Positions 25,670 through 33,733 of a stretch of 43,606 nucleotides of DNA are shown here, in pieces. The notes under the pieces are model-generated. The model saw only the letters and a list, made by a program, of their open reading frames with translations, made no database searches and had not been told where the DNA came from. Where the stretch lies: contig URBQ01000025.1 in the NCBI GenBank assembly GCA_900546115.1, forward strand, positions 1 through 43,606, written 5' to 3'. Both the position numbers and the translations under genes were made by a program. Numbering within the stretch: the stretch's first letter is position 1; every line of letters begins with the position of its first letter. Source of the DNA: an uncultured Collinsella sp. Lineage in GTDB: Bacteria; Actinomycetota; Coriobacteriia; Coriobacteriales; Coriobacteriaceae.

Positions 25670-26884
25670 TTAATCGTTGAAGCGGGATTGGCGGCCGAAG
25701 GATAGGGCGGTGTCGCCGAATTTGTCTCGGACGGCGTCGATGGCGACGGAGAGGTCGCGTCGGTCGCTGGATTGGGCCCCGCGGCCATCGACTTCGCAGA
25801 ACAGGTCGGTTTGGATACCGCCTTGGTGGTTGAAGTCGCTCATTCCGATACCTGCCAGACGCACGTGCATGCCTTCTTGCCAGATATTGTCGAGCAGCTC
25901 GAGCGCCACGGCAACAAAGATATTCTCGTCATCGGTGGGGTGTGGAAGTCGACGCTGTGCCGTACGCCCGCTGCCATACGAATACTTAAGCTTGAGCGTC
26001 ACCGTGGCGCCCGTTAGTCCCTGACGGCGCAGACGGCGTCCCACTGACTCTCCCAACAGCGCAATCGCCGCTTCGATGTCCCCACGCTCAGTCAAATCTT
26101 TCGCAAAGGTGCGCTCATTGCTCACCGATTTAACCTCGCGTTCCTCGTCCAGACTCGTGACTTCGGAAACCTCGAGTCCCAGCGCACGCTGGCGCATGCG
26201 TTCGCCGTTGACGCCAAAAATAGAGGCCAAGGTGGATTCCGGTGCACGTGATAGCTCGCCGAGGGTGTAGATGCGCATGCGGCGCAGTCGCTCCTCGGCT
26301 GAGCGTCCGATGCCGCTCATGGCAGACACCGGCAGCGCGGCCAAAAAGCGCTGCTCGGTTCCGGGGCGCACGATGGTCAGCCCAAACGGCTTATCCCGCT
26401 CGCTTGCGATCTTTGCAACCGTCTTGTTGCAGCCCACGCCGATGGAGCACGTCACTCCCAGCGCTGCCACGCGGTCGCTTATACGCCGCGCAACCAGCAG
26501 TGGGTCTTCGGGCGCAAAGCGACCCGGTGTGATATCGATAAAGGCTTCGTCGATGGATACGCGCTCAACGCGCGGGGTCTCGTCGGCAAGAATCGCCATG
26601 ACCTGCGCGCTCACCTCGCGGTAGCGATCAAAGTGCCCGTGCGTCCAAATGGCTTGCGGGCACAAGCGCCGCGCCTCGGCCGAGGCCATGGCAGAGTGCA
26701 CGCCAAAGCGACGTGCCTCATACGAACACGTGGACACGACGCCACGCGAATCGGCGTCTCCGCCCACGATGAGCGGCTTTCCGCGCCATTCGGGATGATC
26801 GAGCATTTCCACGCTCGCAAAAAACGCATCGAGGTCCATCAGGCCCACTGCCGGACCCGTCCAGGGAGGCGGCGTGACGCCCAT
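25670..26884 (-). CDS. dinB: DNA polymerase IV (Y family)
   Basis: Error-prone translesion polymerase. The ATG at 26882-26884 is preferred because GAGGATGCC lies directly before it; an ATG 13 codons upstream (26923) has no ribosome site and would sit at the predicted transcription start. The 404-residue protein has the Y-family active site: GLMDLDAFFASVE with the first catalytic Asp, and RVSIDEAFIDIT with the Asp-Glu pair. The STCSYEARRFGVHSAM and GVGCNKTVAKIASE blocks and a helix-hairpin-helix (MSGIGRSAEERLRRM) follow, then a little-finger domain. It has no clear beta-clamp motif at the very C-terminus (ends SRFND). It is alone on this strand. Confidence 0.95.
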   Translation of the reverse strand: MGVTPPPWTGPAVGLMDLDAFFASVEMLDHPEWRGKPLIVGGDADSRGVVSTCSYEARRFGVHSAMASAEARRLCPQAIWTHGHFDRYREVSAQVMAILADETPRVERVSIDEAFIDITPGRFAPEDPLLVARRISDRVAALGVTCSIGVGCNKTVAKIASERDKPFGLTIVRPGTEQRFLAALPVSAMSGIGRSAEERLRRMRIYTLGELSRAPESTLASIFGVNGERMRQRALGLEVSEVTSLDEEREVKSVSNERTFAKDLTERGDIEAAIALLGESVGRRLRRQGLTGATVTLKLKYSYGSGRTAQRRLPHPTDDENIFVAVALELLDNIWQEGMHVRLAGIGMSDFNHQGGIQTDLFCEVDGRGAQSSDRRDLSVAIDAVRDKFGDTALSFGRQSRFND

Positions 26885-26929
26885 GGCATCCTCATAACCG
26901 TATGTATGTTCGCGTCTTTCCATGTCATG

Positions 26930-26935
26930 AGTATA
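26930..26935 (-). promoter_or_regulatory. Probable -10 box of dinB
   Basis: TATACT on the minus strand places the transcription start at about 26922-26924, roughly 40 bases before the preferred dinB ATG. No good -35 box is seen (CGCACC at the 17-base distance). A LexA-box-like sequence lies just downstream at 26899-26912. Confidence 0.45.
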
Positions 26936-27039
26936 CCGCGCAGCTCATGTGGGGTGCGTGTATGTGCTTGCAAATCCCGAATTCTTGTCTAAGATATGGA
27001 TTTGCCCTCGACTACACCGAAGAAGTTGGTCTCACGGAC

Positions 27040-27068
27040 TTCACCTGCCCGCGTCGATGGCGTATTAT
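27040..27068 (+). promoter_or_regulatory. Promoter of the rpsP operon
   Basis: TTCACC at 27040-27045, a 17-base spacer and TATTAT at 27063-27068. It would give a leader of about 50 bases. A second candidate upstream is TTGCAA (26968-26973) with TAAGAT (26990-26995), spacer 16. I see nothing else in the interval between dinB and rpsP. Confidence 0.6.
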
Positions 27069-27124
27069 ATTCAACTGTTTGTTTGTAGTTGCAGCCTAAA
27101 GCTGCTTGGTTGGAGGAGTTTCCT

Positions 27125-27466
27125 TTGGCAGTCAAGATTCGCCTTGCTCGTCACGGCGCTAAGAAGCGTCCGTACTACCGTGTCGTCGTCGCCGATTCCC
27201 GCGCCCCGCGTGACGGTCGTATCATCGAGGAGGTTGGCCGCTACAACCCGATGACCGCCCCCAAGACCATCAACCTCGACCTCGAGAAGATCGCCGACTG
27301 GCAGTCCAAGGGCGCTCAGCTCACCGACGCCGTCGCCGCTCTGGTCAAGGCCGCCAACGAGGGCGAGAAGACCGAGACCGTCGTCAAGAAGTCCAAGAAG
27401 CAGCTCGCCAAAGAGGCCGAGGCCGCTAAGGCTGCCGCTGAGGCCGCTGAGGGCGCCGAGGAGTAA
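27125..27466 (+). CDS. rpsP: Small ribosomal subunit protein bS16
   Basis: Early-binding 30S assembly protein. The TTG at 27125 starts the canonical (M)AVKIRLARHGAKKRPYYRV sequence and has GGAGGAG six bases upstream. The 113-residue protein has the normal fold up to about residue 80 (RYNPMTAP...), then a 35-residue tail made of Lys, Ala and Glu (KKSKKQLAKEAEAAKAAAE). It leads rpsP-khpA-rimM-trmD-lepB, an arrangement widespread in Gram-positive bacteria. Confidence 0.97.
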   Translation: MAVKIRLARHGAKKRPYYRVVVADSRAPRDGRIIEEVGRYNPMTAPKTINLDLEKIADWQSKGAQLTDAVAALVKAANEGEKTETVVKKSKKQLAKEAEAAKAAAEAAEGAEE

Positions 27467-27469
27467 ATC

Positions 27470-27754
27470 GTGCCTGAGGTTGACGCTGCACAGCTCGAGG
27501 GTGAGGCAATGCTCTCAGATCGCATCGCCGATCTCGTCGAATATCTCGTTGTTCAGATCGTCGACGACCCGGATTCCGTGAGCCTTGAGGTCATCGATGG
27601 TGACGACGCCTCTACGATTGAGGTTTCGGTCGCCGAGGATGACGTCGCCAAGGTCATCGGCCGTCGTGGCCGTACCATCAAGGCCATTCGCACGCTCGCC
27701 CGTGCACTGGCCGCTCGCCTCGACACTGCTGTCGAGGTAGAGGTTCTGGGCTAG
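27470..27754 (+). CDS. khpA: KH-domain RNA-binding protein KhpA
   Basis: Small RNA-binding protein. The 94-residue product has one KH fold with the GxxG loop in IGRRGRTIKAIRTLARAL. The GTG start at 27470 has GAGGAG six bases before it (in the end of rpsP). An ATG at 27509 with GGTGAGG upstream would give the more usual length of about 80 residues and is a fair alternative. Position between rpsP and rimM is typical. In streptococci KhpA works with KhpB in cell division; no KhpB is in this window. Confidence 0.92.
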   Translation: MPEVDAAQLEGEAMLSDRIADLVEYLVVQIVDDPDSVSLEVIDGDDASTIEVSVAEDDVAKVIGRRGRTIKAIRTLARALAARLDTAVEVEVLG

Positions 27755-27758
27755 GACC

Positions 27759-28280
27759 TTGAGGTCCCAGTACAAAAACATCGCCCGTGTGGTCAAGCCG
27801 CACGGAAGGAAGGGGGAGGTCCTCGCGCAGCCGCTGCGGGGGCTTCCTTCTGTATTAGAGCCGGGTATGCGCGTCGCCCTGACGCCGCCGGCGCTCAAGC
27901 GCGACCGCTTTTGCACGGTCGTGTCCGTCACCGATACGGGCGATGGCGATCTGGTCTCGTTTGAGGGCATTGACGACTTGACGGCCGCCGAGGGCATCAC
28001 GGGATGCTATGTGCTGGCAAATCGTGACGACTTTGAGCTCGATTCGCTCGACGCCGCCTATACCGACCTGATGGGTCGCGAGGTGGTCGACGAGCGCTTC
28101 GGTTCGCTCGGCACGATTGTCGAGATCATGTCGACGCCTGCCAACGATGTTTGGGTTGTCGAAGGCGATCGGTACGGCGAGGTACTGATTCCCGTGATCG
28201 AGCAGGTCGTGCTCGATCTTCCCGATGCAGGAACAATTTCCGTCCACGTGATGGATGGCTTGATCGATATGGACAAGTAG
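27759..28280 (+). CDS. rimM: Ribosome maturation factor RimM
   Basis: Helps mature the 30S head around S19. The 173-residue protein has the N-terminal RimM barrel (IARVVKPHGRKGEVLAQPL, residues 8-26) and a C-terminal PRC-barrel domain (ADVWVVEG-like NDVWVVEGDRYGEVLIPVI). The TTG start lies four bases after khpA with only AGGA two bases away, so the ribosome site is poor and expression may depend on coupling to khpA. A GTG at 27789 would cut into the conserved N-terminus. Confidence 0.94.
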   Translation: MRSQYKNIARVVKPHGRKGEVLAQPLRGLPSVLEPGMRVALTPPALKRDRFCTVVSVTDTGDGDLVSFEGIDDLTAAEGITGCYVLANRDDFELDSLDAAYTDLMGREVVDERFGSLGTIVEIMSTPANDVWVVEGDRYGEVLIPVIEQVVLDLPDAGTISVHVMDGLIDMDK

Positions 28281-28290
28281 GGAGGACAAC

Positions 28291-29049
28291 ATGCTGATTG
28301 AGACCCTTTCGGTCTTTCCCGAGATGTTTGAGCCCGTTATGTCCACGTCGATCTTGGGCCGCGCCCGCAAGGCCGGCCTTTTTGATTTTAAGGCGTATAA
28401 CCTGCGCGACTGGACGCACGACCGCCATCGTACCGTCGATGACGAGCCGTACGGCGGCGGGCAGGGCATGCTCATGAAGGTCGAGCCCATTGCCGAGGCA
28501 ATCGAGGCAATCAGCTCCGAGGGCCCCAAGCCGACGGTGGTGTTCTTCACCCCGTGCGGCGAGCCCTTTACGCAGCATGTGGCCGAGCGTCTGCTCAAAA
28601 GCGAGCGCCTGCTGTTTGTGTGCAGCCGTTACGAAGGTGTCGACGAGCGTGCCTATGCGTATGCCGACGAGCGCCTGTCGATCGGCGATTACGTGCTCAC
28701 GGGCGGCGAGCTTCCCGCTATGGTCGTTGCCGATGCCGTCGTACGCCTGATTCCCGGCGCCCTGGGCGACGAGATGAGCAACGTCGACGAGTCGTTCTCG
28801 ACCGCCGAGGACGGAGGCCTGCTCGAGTATGCGCAGTACACCCGCCCCGCTGAGTTCAATGGCCAGGGTGTGCCTCCGGTGCTCGTGAGCGGCGACCATG
28901 CCAAGGTTGACGCCTGGCGCCGTAAGAATGCCATCGAGCGCACCTGCCGCTGGCGTCCCGACCTGATCGAGACGGCGCGGTTTACGCCCCAGGAGCGCGC
29001 ATACGCGCAGGAGATTCTGGACGCTTCGTATTCGCAGAGCGAGGAGTGA
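28291..29049 (+). CDS. trmD: tRNA (guanine-37-N1)-methyltransferase
   Basis: Methylates G37 of tRNAs, preventing frameshifts. The 252-residue protein shows the trefoil-knot SAM site: DDEPYGGGQGMLMK, CSRYEGVDERAY and GDYVLTGGELPAMVV. The ATG has AGGGAGGA seven bases upstream and follows rimM by ten bases. The stop is overlapped by an in-frame GTG belonging to the next gene (GTGA). Confidence 0.97.
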   Translation: MLIETLSVFPEMFEPVMSTSILGRARKAGLFDFKAYNLRDWTHDRHRTVDDEPYGGGQGMLMKVEPIAEAIEAISSEGPKPTVVFFTPCGEPFTQHVAERLLKSERLLFVCSRYEGVDERAYAYADERLSIGDYVLTGGELPAMVVADAVVRLIPGALGDEMSNVDESFSTAEDGGLLEYAQYTRPAEFNGQGVPPVLVSGDHAKVDAWRRKNAIERTCRWRPDLIETARFTPQERAYAQEILDASYSQSEE

Positions 29050-29051
29050 GA

Positions 29052-29615
29052 ATGGTTCCATCGCAGCATTCCGCGTTGAGGGGCGCCTTTGAGTGGATCG
29101 CGGTCATCGCAATCGCGCTCGTGGCCACCTTCCTGATCCGCACCTTTGTGGTCGAGCCCTTTGTGGTGCCCACCGGCTCCATGGAGTCCACGATCGAGAT
29201 TGGCGACCAGATCTTGGCGCAAAAGGTGAGCCTTGAGCTCGGCCAGCCCGTCAAGCAGGGCGATATCGTGGTGTTTCACAACCCCGATGGCACCTCCGAG
29301 CACGATGTTCTTGTCAAGCGCGTTATCGCCACGGCCGGCCAGACGGTCGATTTGCAGGACGGTCGCGTGGTCGTTGACGGCCAGGCGCTCGATGAGGACT
29401 ATACGACCGGCATGAGCTGGCCGCTTTCGGTCCAAGCGCCTGGCGCCCAGGTGAGTTATCCCTACACCGTTCCCGACGGGTGCGTGTGGGTGATGGGCGA
29501 CAACCGCGAAAACTCTGCCGACTCGCGCTACTTTGGTCCCGTCGATCGCTCTGATTTAATCGCTGTGGCGCTTGTGCGCTACTGGCCGCTCAACCGCATC
29601 GGCGCTATCGACTAA
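29052..29615 (+). CDS. lepB: Type I signal peptidase
   Basis: Cleaves signal peptides on the outer face of the membrane. The ATG at 29052 is preferred, with GAGGAG five bases upstream; a GTG at 29046 overlaps the trmD stop. The 187-residue protein has one N-terminal membrane helix (WIAVIAIALVATFLI), the catalytic Ser43 in GSMEST and the general base Lys89 in VLVKRVIA. The last family box, GDNRENSADSRYFGPV, is also present. Following trmD is a usual place for lepB in Gram-positive bacteria. Confidence 0.96.
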   Translation: MVPSQHSALRGAFEWIAVIAIALVATFLIRTFVVEPFVVPTGSMESTIEIGDQILAQKVSLELGQPVKQGDIVVFHNPDGTSEHDVLVKRVIATAGQTVDLQDGRVVVDGQALDEDYTTGMSWPLSVQAPGAQVSYPYTVPDGCVWVMGDNRENSADSRYFGPVDRSDLIAVALVRYWPLNRIGAID

Positions 29616-29674
29616 AAACCGCTATAGTACAGTACCTAACCGTGTAATCGTTTCGACGAGGGGATATTAGAGGC

Positions 29675-30586
29675 ATGAACGCTTCATCGCTTTCCTTCCA
29701 AGACATCATCCTGCGCCTCCAGCAGTACTGGGGCGAGCAGGGCTGCGTCATTATGCAGCCCTATGACTCCGAGGTCGGTGCCGGTACCTTCCATACCGCG
29801 ACCACGCTGCGCTCGCTCGGTCCCGCCGAGTGGCGCACCTGCTATGCGCAGCCCTGCCGCCGTCCCGCCGACGGCCGCTACGGCGAGAACCCTAACCGCA
29901 TGCAGCACTACTATCAGTTCCAGGTGCTCATCAAGCCCTCGCCGGTCAACGCCCAGGAGCTCTACCTGGGTTCGCTGGCCGCCATTGGCCTGGACCCCAA
30001 CGACCATGACGTCCGCTTTGTCGAGGATGACTGGGAGAGCCCGACCCTGGGCGCCTGGGGCCTTGGCTGGGAGGTTTGGCTCAACGGCATGGAGGTCACG
30101 CAGTTTACGTACTTCCAGCAGGTGGGCGGCATCGAGGTCGACCCCGTGCCCGTCGAGATCACCTATGGCCTGGAGCGTATCGCCATGTATGCCCAGGGCG
30201 TCAACTCCGTTTACGACCTGGTGTGGAGCTACCTGCCCGACGGTACGCCCATGACCTATGGCGACGTGTTCCTCGAGAACGAGCGCGAGTTCAGTGCCTA
30301 TAACTTTGAGGTCGCCAACGTCGAGATGATGCGTCAGAAGTTTGACGACTACGAGGCCGAGTGCCATTCCTGCCTGGAGCGCAAGCTGCCGCTGCCAGCG
30401 TATGACTGTGTCATGAAGTGCAGCCACGCTTTCAACCTGCTCGATGCCCGCGGCGCCCTGTCCGCGGTCGAGCGTGCCAACTACATCCTGCGCGTCCGCG
30501 CCGTCGCCAAGGCGTGCTGCGAGGCCTATATGGCCGAGGTCGCCGGAGTCAACGAGAATGCCGACCAGGAAGGCGAGGTGGCGTAA
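29675..30586 (+). CDS. glyQ: Glycyl-tRNA synthetase, alpha subunit
   Basis: Catalytic (class II) subunit of the bacterial alpha2beta2 enzyme. The 303-residue protein starts with the family sequence FQDIILRLQQYWGEQGCVIMQ and contains GTFHTATTLRSLGP and QFTYFQQVGGIE. The C-terminus is about ten residues longer than usual. The ribosome site is GAGGGG at 29658-29663, somewhat far from the ATG. A TATAGT at 29623-29628 could be its -10 box, without a matching -35. No T-box leader is present: only 59 bases separate it from lepB. Confidence 0.97.
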   Translation: MNASSLSFQDIILRLQQYWGEQGCVIMQPYDSEVGAGTFHTATTLRSLGPAEWRTCYAQPCRRPADGRYGENPNRMQHYYQFQVLIKPSPVNAQELYLGSLAAIGLDPNDHDVRFVEDDWESPTLGAWGLGWEVWLNGMEVTQFTYFQQVGGIEVDPVPVEITYGLERIAMYAQGVNSVYDLVWSYLPDGTPMTYGDVFLENEREFSAYNFEVANVEMMRQKFDDYEAECHSCLERKLPLPAYDCVMKCSHAFNLLDARGALSAVERANYILRVRAVAKACCEAYMAEVAGVNENADQEGEVA

Positions 30587-30589
30587 GCC

Positions 30590-32686
30590 ATGGCAGACGC
30601 TAAGGATTTCCTGTTTGAGATCGGTACGGAGGAAATGCCCTCCGCACCGCTGAACAATGCTGTCAAGCAGCTTGGCACCATGATCGCCAAGGGCCTCGAC
30701 GAGGCCGGTCTGGCCCATGGCGAGGTCCGCGTGATCTCGAGTCCGCGTCGTCTGGCTGCGCTCGTGGCCAACGTCGCCACTGCGACCGATGAGGTTCACG
30801 AGGTCAAGCGTGGCCCTGCGGCCAACATCGCCTTCGACGCTGACGGTAACGCCACCAAGGCCGCCCAGGGCTTCGCCCGCAAGTGCGGTGTGGCTGCCGA
30901 GGATCTGGTCCGTCGCGAGGACACCGACGGCCGTGAGTACGTCTTTGCCGAGAAGAACATTCCTTCCGCTCCGGCTACTCCGATCCTGACGGCCCTGTGC
31001 GAGAAGACCATCGCCGGCCTGCAGTGGCCCAACTACCGTAGTCAGCGCTGGGGCCACGAGCACGCCACCTTCGTGCGCCCGGTCCGCTGGATCTGCTGCC
31101 TTCTGGGCGAGGATGTTGTGCCCGTGTCGTTTGCCGACGTGACGAGCGGCAACACTACGCGCGGCCATCGCGTGCTTGGCCCCGGTGACCACGTTGTCGC
31201 TAGCCCCGCCGCCTACGAGCAGGTGCTCGAGGACGCCGGCGTGCTTTCTGCCGAGCGCCGTCGCGAGGCGATTCTAGCCGGTATCGCCGAGGTCGAGGCT
31301 GCCCGTCCCGGCTGCCATGTCGATACGCCCAAGAAGGTCTTTGAGGAGGTTATCAACCTCTGCGAGTGGCCGACGGTGCTCGTCGGTACCTTCGATGAGG
31401 AGTTCCTCAAGGTCCCGCACGAGATCATCTGCGAGTCCATGCTCACCAACCAGCGCTACTTCCCGATCTATGACGGCGAGGGCAAGCTTACGCGTGAGTT
31501 CGTGGTCGTCTCTAACAGCAAGCCCGAGAATGCCGAGCGCGTGATCGACGGCAACGAGCGCGTCGTGCGCGCACGCCTGGATGACGCCAAGTTCTTCTAC
31601 GAGGAGGATCTGAAGATCTCTCTCGACGAGTTTCGTGAGCGCCTGGCCAAGGTCGCTTTCCAGGAGAAGCTCGGCAGCGTGCTCGCCAAGTCCGAGCGTA
31701 TTGAGCAGCTCGCGCTCGCTATTGCCCGTGAGGCGCACCTGGGTGCTCACCTGGCAGCCGACGCCGGCCGTGCCGCGCACCTGTGCAAGGCCGACCTGGT
31801 GTCCAACGCCGTCGTCGAGTTCACGAGCCAACAGGGCGTGATGGGCGGTTACTACGCGACCGCGATGGGGGAGAACGACGAGGTCGCCCACGCCATTCGC
31901 GATCATTATCGTCCCCGCTTTGCCGGTGACGAGCTGCCCGAGGGCACCGCTGGCTGCATCGTGGCCTGCGCCGACAAGCTCGATACCATCGCCGGTATCT
32001 TTGCCATCGGCGAGCCTCCGACCGGCTCCTCCGACCCCTACGCGCTGCGTCGTGCCGCTATCGGCATCATCAACATCCTGCGCGACCGTCTGCCGATCGA
32101 CCCCACGTCGCTGATTGACTTTGCTCTGCAGCTTTACAGCGAGCAGGGCATTGAGTTCGACGCCGCCGAGGTCGCCCAGCAGGTTCGTGACTTTTTCCAT
32201 GGCCGCCTGGTGAGCATGGCCCGCGACGAAAAGATTCCGGCCGATACCGTTGCCGCCGTCTTCGCGGTGCACATCATCGCCCCGTCCGTCTTCTTCGCCC
32301 GCTGCGCCGCCCTCGACGAGGCCCGCAAGAATGATGCCGAGACCTTTGACAACCTGGCGACCGCCTATGCCCGTGCCGCGCACATCTCCAAGCCCGAGCT
32401 GGGTGCGGAGTATGACCGCAGCCTGATGGGCGAGGTCGAGCTCGCGCTCGCCGACGCCTCCGAGGCTGCTCAGACCGCTGTCGATGCCGCCCTTGCTGCC
32501 GAGGACTACCCGGCCGCATTTGCCGCCCTCGCCGCCCTGCGCGCGCCCATCGACCGTTTCTTCGATGAGGTCATGGTCATGGACAAGGACGAGCAGCTTC
32601 GCGATAATCGCCTTAAGCTGCTCAACCGCTTCGAGGCCGTTTTCTCCGGCATCGCCAACATCGGTGAGCTTGCCCGCAAAAAGTAA
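30590..32686 (+). CDS. glyS: Glycyl-tRNA synthetase, beta subunit
   Basis: tRNA-binding subunit partnering GlyQ. The 698-residue protein starts FLFEIGTEEMPSAPL and includes RWGHEHATFVRPVRWI, the HD-like region (LCKADLVSNAVVEFTSQQGVMGGYYA) and an anticodon-binding-type C-terminal domain. The stretch at about residues 625-645 is Ala-rich. It starts three bases after glyQ, with a GAGGTGG ribosome site, so the subunits are co-translated from one message. Confidence 0.97.
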   Translation: MADAKDFLFEIGTEEMPSAPLNNAVKQLGTMIAKGLDEAGLAHGEVRVISSPRRLAALVANVATATDEVHEVKRGPAANIAFDADGNATKAAQGFARKCGVAAEDLVRREDTDGREYVFAEKNIPSAPATPILTALCEKTIAGLQWPNYRSQRWGHEHATFVRPVRWICCLLGEDVVPVSFADVTSGNTTRGHRVLGPGDHVVASPAAYEQVLEDAGVLSAERRREAILAGIAEVEAARPGCHVDTPKKVFEEVINLCEWPTVLVGTFDEEFLKVPHEIICESMLTNQRYFPIYDGEGKLTREFVVVSNSKPENAERVIDGNERVVRARLDDAKFFYEEDLKISLDEFRERLAKVAFQEKLGSVLAKSERIEQLALAIAREAHLGAHLAADAGRAAHLCKADLVSNAVVEFTSQQGVMGGYYATAMGENDEVAHAIRDHYRPRFAGDELPEGTAGCIVACADKLDTIAGIFAIGEPPTGSSDPYALRRAAIGIINILRDRLPIDPTSLIDFALQLYSEQGIEFDAAEVAQQVRDFFHGRLVSMARDEKIPADTVAAVFAVHIIAPSVFFARCAALDEARKNDAETFDNLATAYARAAHISKPELGAEYDRSLMGEVELALADASEAAQTAVDAALAAEDYPAAFAALAALRAPIDRFFDEVMVMDKDEQLRDNRLKLLNRFEAVFSGIANIGELARKK

Positions 32687-32720
32687 GCCAGCCTGCGCAT
32701 AAGCGCAAAAGGAGCCCCGC

Positions 32721-33596
32721 ATGGATTGCCCGGTCACCGCTCGTCCCACCGTTATCGTTATCTCCGACTCGCTCGGCGATACCGCTTGTGAGGTGGTGCT
32801 TGCGGCGTCCGGGCAATTTGATGAAGGGGCTTTTCGCGTTTTGCGCCTGCCCAAGGTGACCTCCGTGGAGCAGGTCAAGTCATTTGTGGGGCCGCGCGTC
32901 GATGCCGACCATCGCGATGTCGCCGTGTTCCATACCATTGTCGATCCGGCGCTTCGCGCCCGCGTGCTCGATTACCTGGGTATGCTGCATATCCGTTCGG
33001 TCGACCTGATCGGCCCGACGCTTGCCGTGCTGTCGTCGCTCATCGGTGTGCCGCCCAAGTGCGTTGCGGGCGTGATTCACAAGACCGATGACCGCTATTT
33101 CCATCGTATCGAGGCCATGGAGTATTTCGTTGAGCACGATGACGGGCGCGGTTGCGACGATCTGTCGGGTGCCGATATCGTGCTGCTGGGTGTGTCGCGT
33201 ACATCCAAGACGCCGCTGTCGATGTATTTAGCCTATCAGGGCTACAAGGTCGCCAATGTCCCACTGGCGCATGGCATGGAGCCGCCGAAGTCGATTTACG
33301 AGGTTGACCCGATGCGGTTGTTTGGTCTGATCTCGACCGTCGATGTGATTTCCGAAATTCGCGATAGTCGCTTGGGCGATGACTACGCCCGTGCCGTTGC
33401 CGGCTCCTATGCCGAGCCCGAGAGTGTGCGCAGCGAGCTTGAGGAAGCCCGTGCCCTCATGAAGCGCCTAGGCTGCTTTGTGGTGCGTACCGATGGCAAG
33501 GCCATCGAGGAAAGCGCTGCCGAGATCATTAGCCACTTGGAGGAAATCCAAGATGCCCGTGCCCGCCGCGCCGCCCGCCGAGCCCAGCAAAGCTAG
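32721..33596 (+). CDS. PPDK regulatory protein (bifunctional kinase/pyrophosphorylase, DUF299)
   Basis: Members of this family switch pyruvate phosphate dikinase off by ADP-dependent phosphorylation of a threonine near the catalytic histidine and on again by phosphate-dependent removal. The 291-residue protein has the family N-terminus VIVISDSLGDTACEVV, the central HTIVDPALR, and the P-loop-like GVSRTSKT at residues 157-164. ppdK lies downstream, which fits the PPDK type over the PEP synthase type. The gene follows glyS by 34 bases with an AAAAGGAG site and may be read from the glyQS promoter. The C-terminus is basic and Ala/Arg-rich. Confidence 0.93.
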   Translation: MDCPVTARPTVIVISDSLGDTACEVVLAASGQFDEGAFRVLRLPKVTSVEQVKSFVGPRVDADHRDVAVFHTIVDPALRARVLDYLGMLHIRSVDLIGPTLAVLSSLIGVPPKCVAGVIHKTDDRYFHRIEAMEYFVEHDDGRGCDDLSGADIVLLGVSRTSKTPLSMYLAYQGYKVANVPLAHGMEPPKSIYEVDPMRLFGLISTVDVISEIRDSRLGDDYARAVAGSYAEPESVRSELEEARALMKRLGCFVVRTDGKAIEESAAEIISHLEEIQDARARRAARRAQQS

Positions 33597-33654
33597 CTTA
33601 TTGGGGTAGCTAAAAATGCCCGTCTCTAAAAGACTACCTAAAAATAATGCACGA

Positions 33655-33678
33655 TATTGGTAAAGCGATTTAGCAATA
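33655..33678. promoter_or_regulatory. 24-base palindrome with central CG (operator candidate)
   Basis: The arms read TATTGGTAAAGC and GATTTAGCAATA; ten of twelve positions pair symmetrically about the centre. A palindrome with CG at the dyad is the usual form of LacI/GalR-family operators (including the catabolite type), but the sequence does not fit the CcpA consensus exactly. The assignment to a family is inference. Confidence 0.5.
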
Positions 33679-33687
33679 AACTAGCAT

Positions 33688-33718
33688 TTGACCTGCAAGC
33701 ATCTTGCATTGGTATCTT
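33688..33718 (+). promoter_or_regulatory. Promoter candidate with 19-base spacer containing an inverted repeat
   Basis: TTGACC (33688-33693) and TATCTT (33713-33718) are 19 bases apart, too long for good unassisted transcription. The spacer contains the perfect inverted repeat TGCAAG-CAT-CTTGCA (33694-33708). An over-long spacer holding the operator is the hallmark of MerR-family activation. Whether this serves ppdK is an inference from position. Confidence 0.45.
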
Positions 33719-33733
33719 CATAAGGTAACCAAC

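Noticed and set aside
26902..27099. Small open frame of 65 codons between dinB and rpsP
   Set aside because: It overlaps the dinB start and the rpsP promoter, has no ribosome site and an irregular composition rich in Cys and Trp.
29616..29674. T-box riboswitch before glyQ
   Set aside because: Only 59 bases lie between lepB and glyQ, with no specifier stem, T-box sequence or terminator.
29684..31192. Minus-strand open frame of 502 codons opposite glyQ and the start of glyS
   Set aside because: Same reason: a shadow of a strongly supported synthetase gene in GC-rich DNA.
31274..32938. Long minus-strand open frame of 554 codons opposite glyS and the PPDK regulatory gene
   Set aside because: It mirrors the codon pattern of high-GC coding sequence on the other strand, crosses two well-identified genes, has no recognisable domain and no ribosome site.
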